Shown in pieces: positions 33,345-33,428 of a stretch of 33,428 nt of DNA. The DNA comes from JALZOC01 sp038320555 (GTDB lineage Bacteria > Acidobacteriota > Vicinamibacteria > Vicinamibacterales > 2-12-FULL-66-21). A program made the position numbers and the translations under genes. Positions within the stretch are counted from its first letter, which is position 1. The number at the start of each line of letters is the position of its first letter. The stretch lies in NCBI GenBank assembly GCA_038320555.1, contig JBBQEJ010000046.1, positions 1 to 33,428 on the forward strand. The letters are read 5' to 3'. The notes under the pieces are model-generated. The model had not been told where the DNA came from. It saw nothing but the letters and a program-made list of their open reading frames with translations, and made no database searches.

Positions 33345-33428
33345 ATGCCCCGCAAATATCTCATCGAGACATTCGGCTGCCAGATGAACATCCACGATTC
33401 CGAGCGGATGGCCGGACTCCTGGAGCAG
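33345..33428 (+). CDS. miaB: tRNA-2-methylthio-N6-dimethylallyladenosine synthase MiaB (first 28 codons)
   Basis: 28 residues before the right edge. MPRKYLIETFGCQMNIHDSE matches the N-terminal methylthiotransferase domain; Cys12 in TFGCQMN is the first ligand of the N-terminal iron-sulphur cluster. The exact TFGCQMN wording favours MiaB over the related RimO and MtaB. The radical-SAM and TRAM domains lie outside the window. GAAGG 15 bases upstream is the nearest purine patch. Confidence 0.85.
   Translation, partial: MPRKYLIETFGCQMNIHDSERMAGLLEQ

Overview
The window is a compact, GC-rich (roughly two-thirds G+C by eye) chromosomal segment of housekeeping genes from a diderm bacterium. It encodes LPS export (LptC/LptA/LptB), a complete Tol-Pal system and a sigma-54 / HprK / RapZ / PTS regulatory cluster. 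The gene set and arrangement would fit an Acidobacteriota-type genome (Vicinamibacteria-like); this is inference, because no rRNA or marker tree is available. I see no phage genes, intact insertion sequence, CRISPR array, tRNA or rRNA.

Layout. 1-3851 (minus): a very large NtrY-like membrane histidine kinase, cut by the left edge. 3911-6210 (plus): a multi-pass membrane protein translationally coupled to a PLP aminotransferase. 6143-7198 (minus): an exported PQQ-type beta-propeller protein overlapping the aminotransferase tail to tail. 7238-15246 (plus): guaA, dnaE, accA, recJ. 15416-25036 (plus): an lptC-lptA fusion, lptB, rpoN, hpf, hprK, rapZ, a mannose-type EIIA, HPr and enzyme I. This resembles the E. 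coli lptA-lptB-rpoN-hpf-ptsN-rapZ-npr cluster, with HPr kinase where ptsN would be. 25061-26104 (plus): a small cupin and ssb. 26172-31311 (minus): tolQ-tolR-tolA-tolB-pal-cpoB. 31423-33428 (plus): recN and the first 28 codons of miaB. No gene-free stretch exceeds 300 bases; the longest are 25415-25666 and 33124-33344.

The most unusual content is between the genes. Twelve gaps carry a degenerate array of short words repeated at a fixed period of 7, 8 or 9 bases (6 in one sub-array). Each gap has its own word. In most, words of one orientation are followed by their reverse complement, so the array can fold into a hairpin. Several run almost from stop codon to start codon, provide the purine-rich patch before the next start, or, at recN, run into the coding sequence. 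The words differ from gap to gap while the architecture stays the same, so the group does not look like copies of one transposed sequence. Arrays sit at loosely spaced junctions and are absent from junctions where stop and start overlap or abut.

How the genes fit together: LptC/A/B export LPS and Tol-Pal maintains the envelope. RpoN, Hpf, HprK, RapZ, EIIA, HPr and EI form a phosphorylation-based regulatory block with no sugar permease in view. dnaE, recJ, ssb and recN cover replication and repair. guaA and accA supply GMP and malonyl-CoA.
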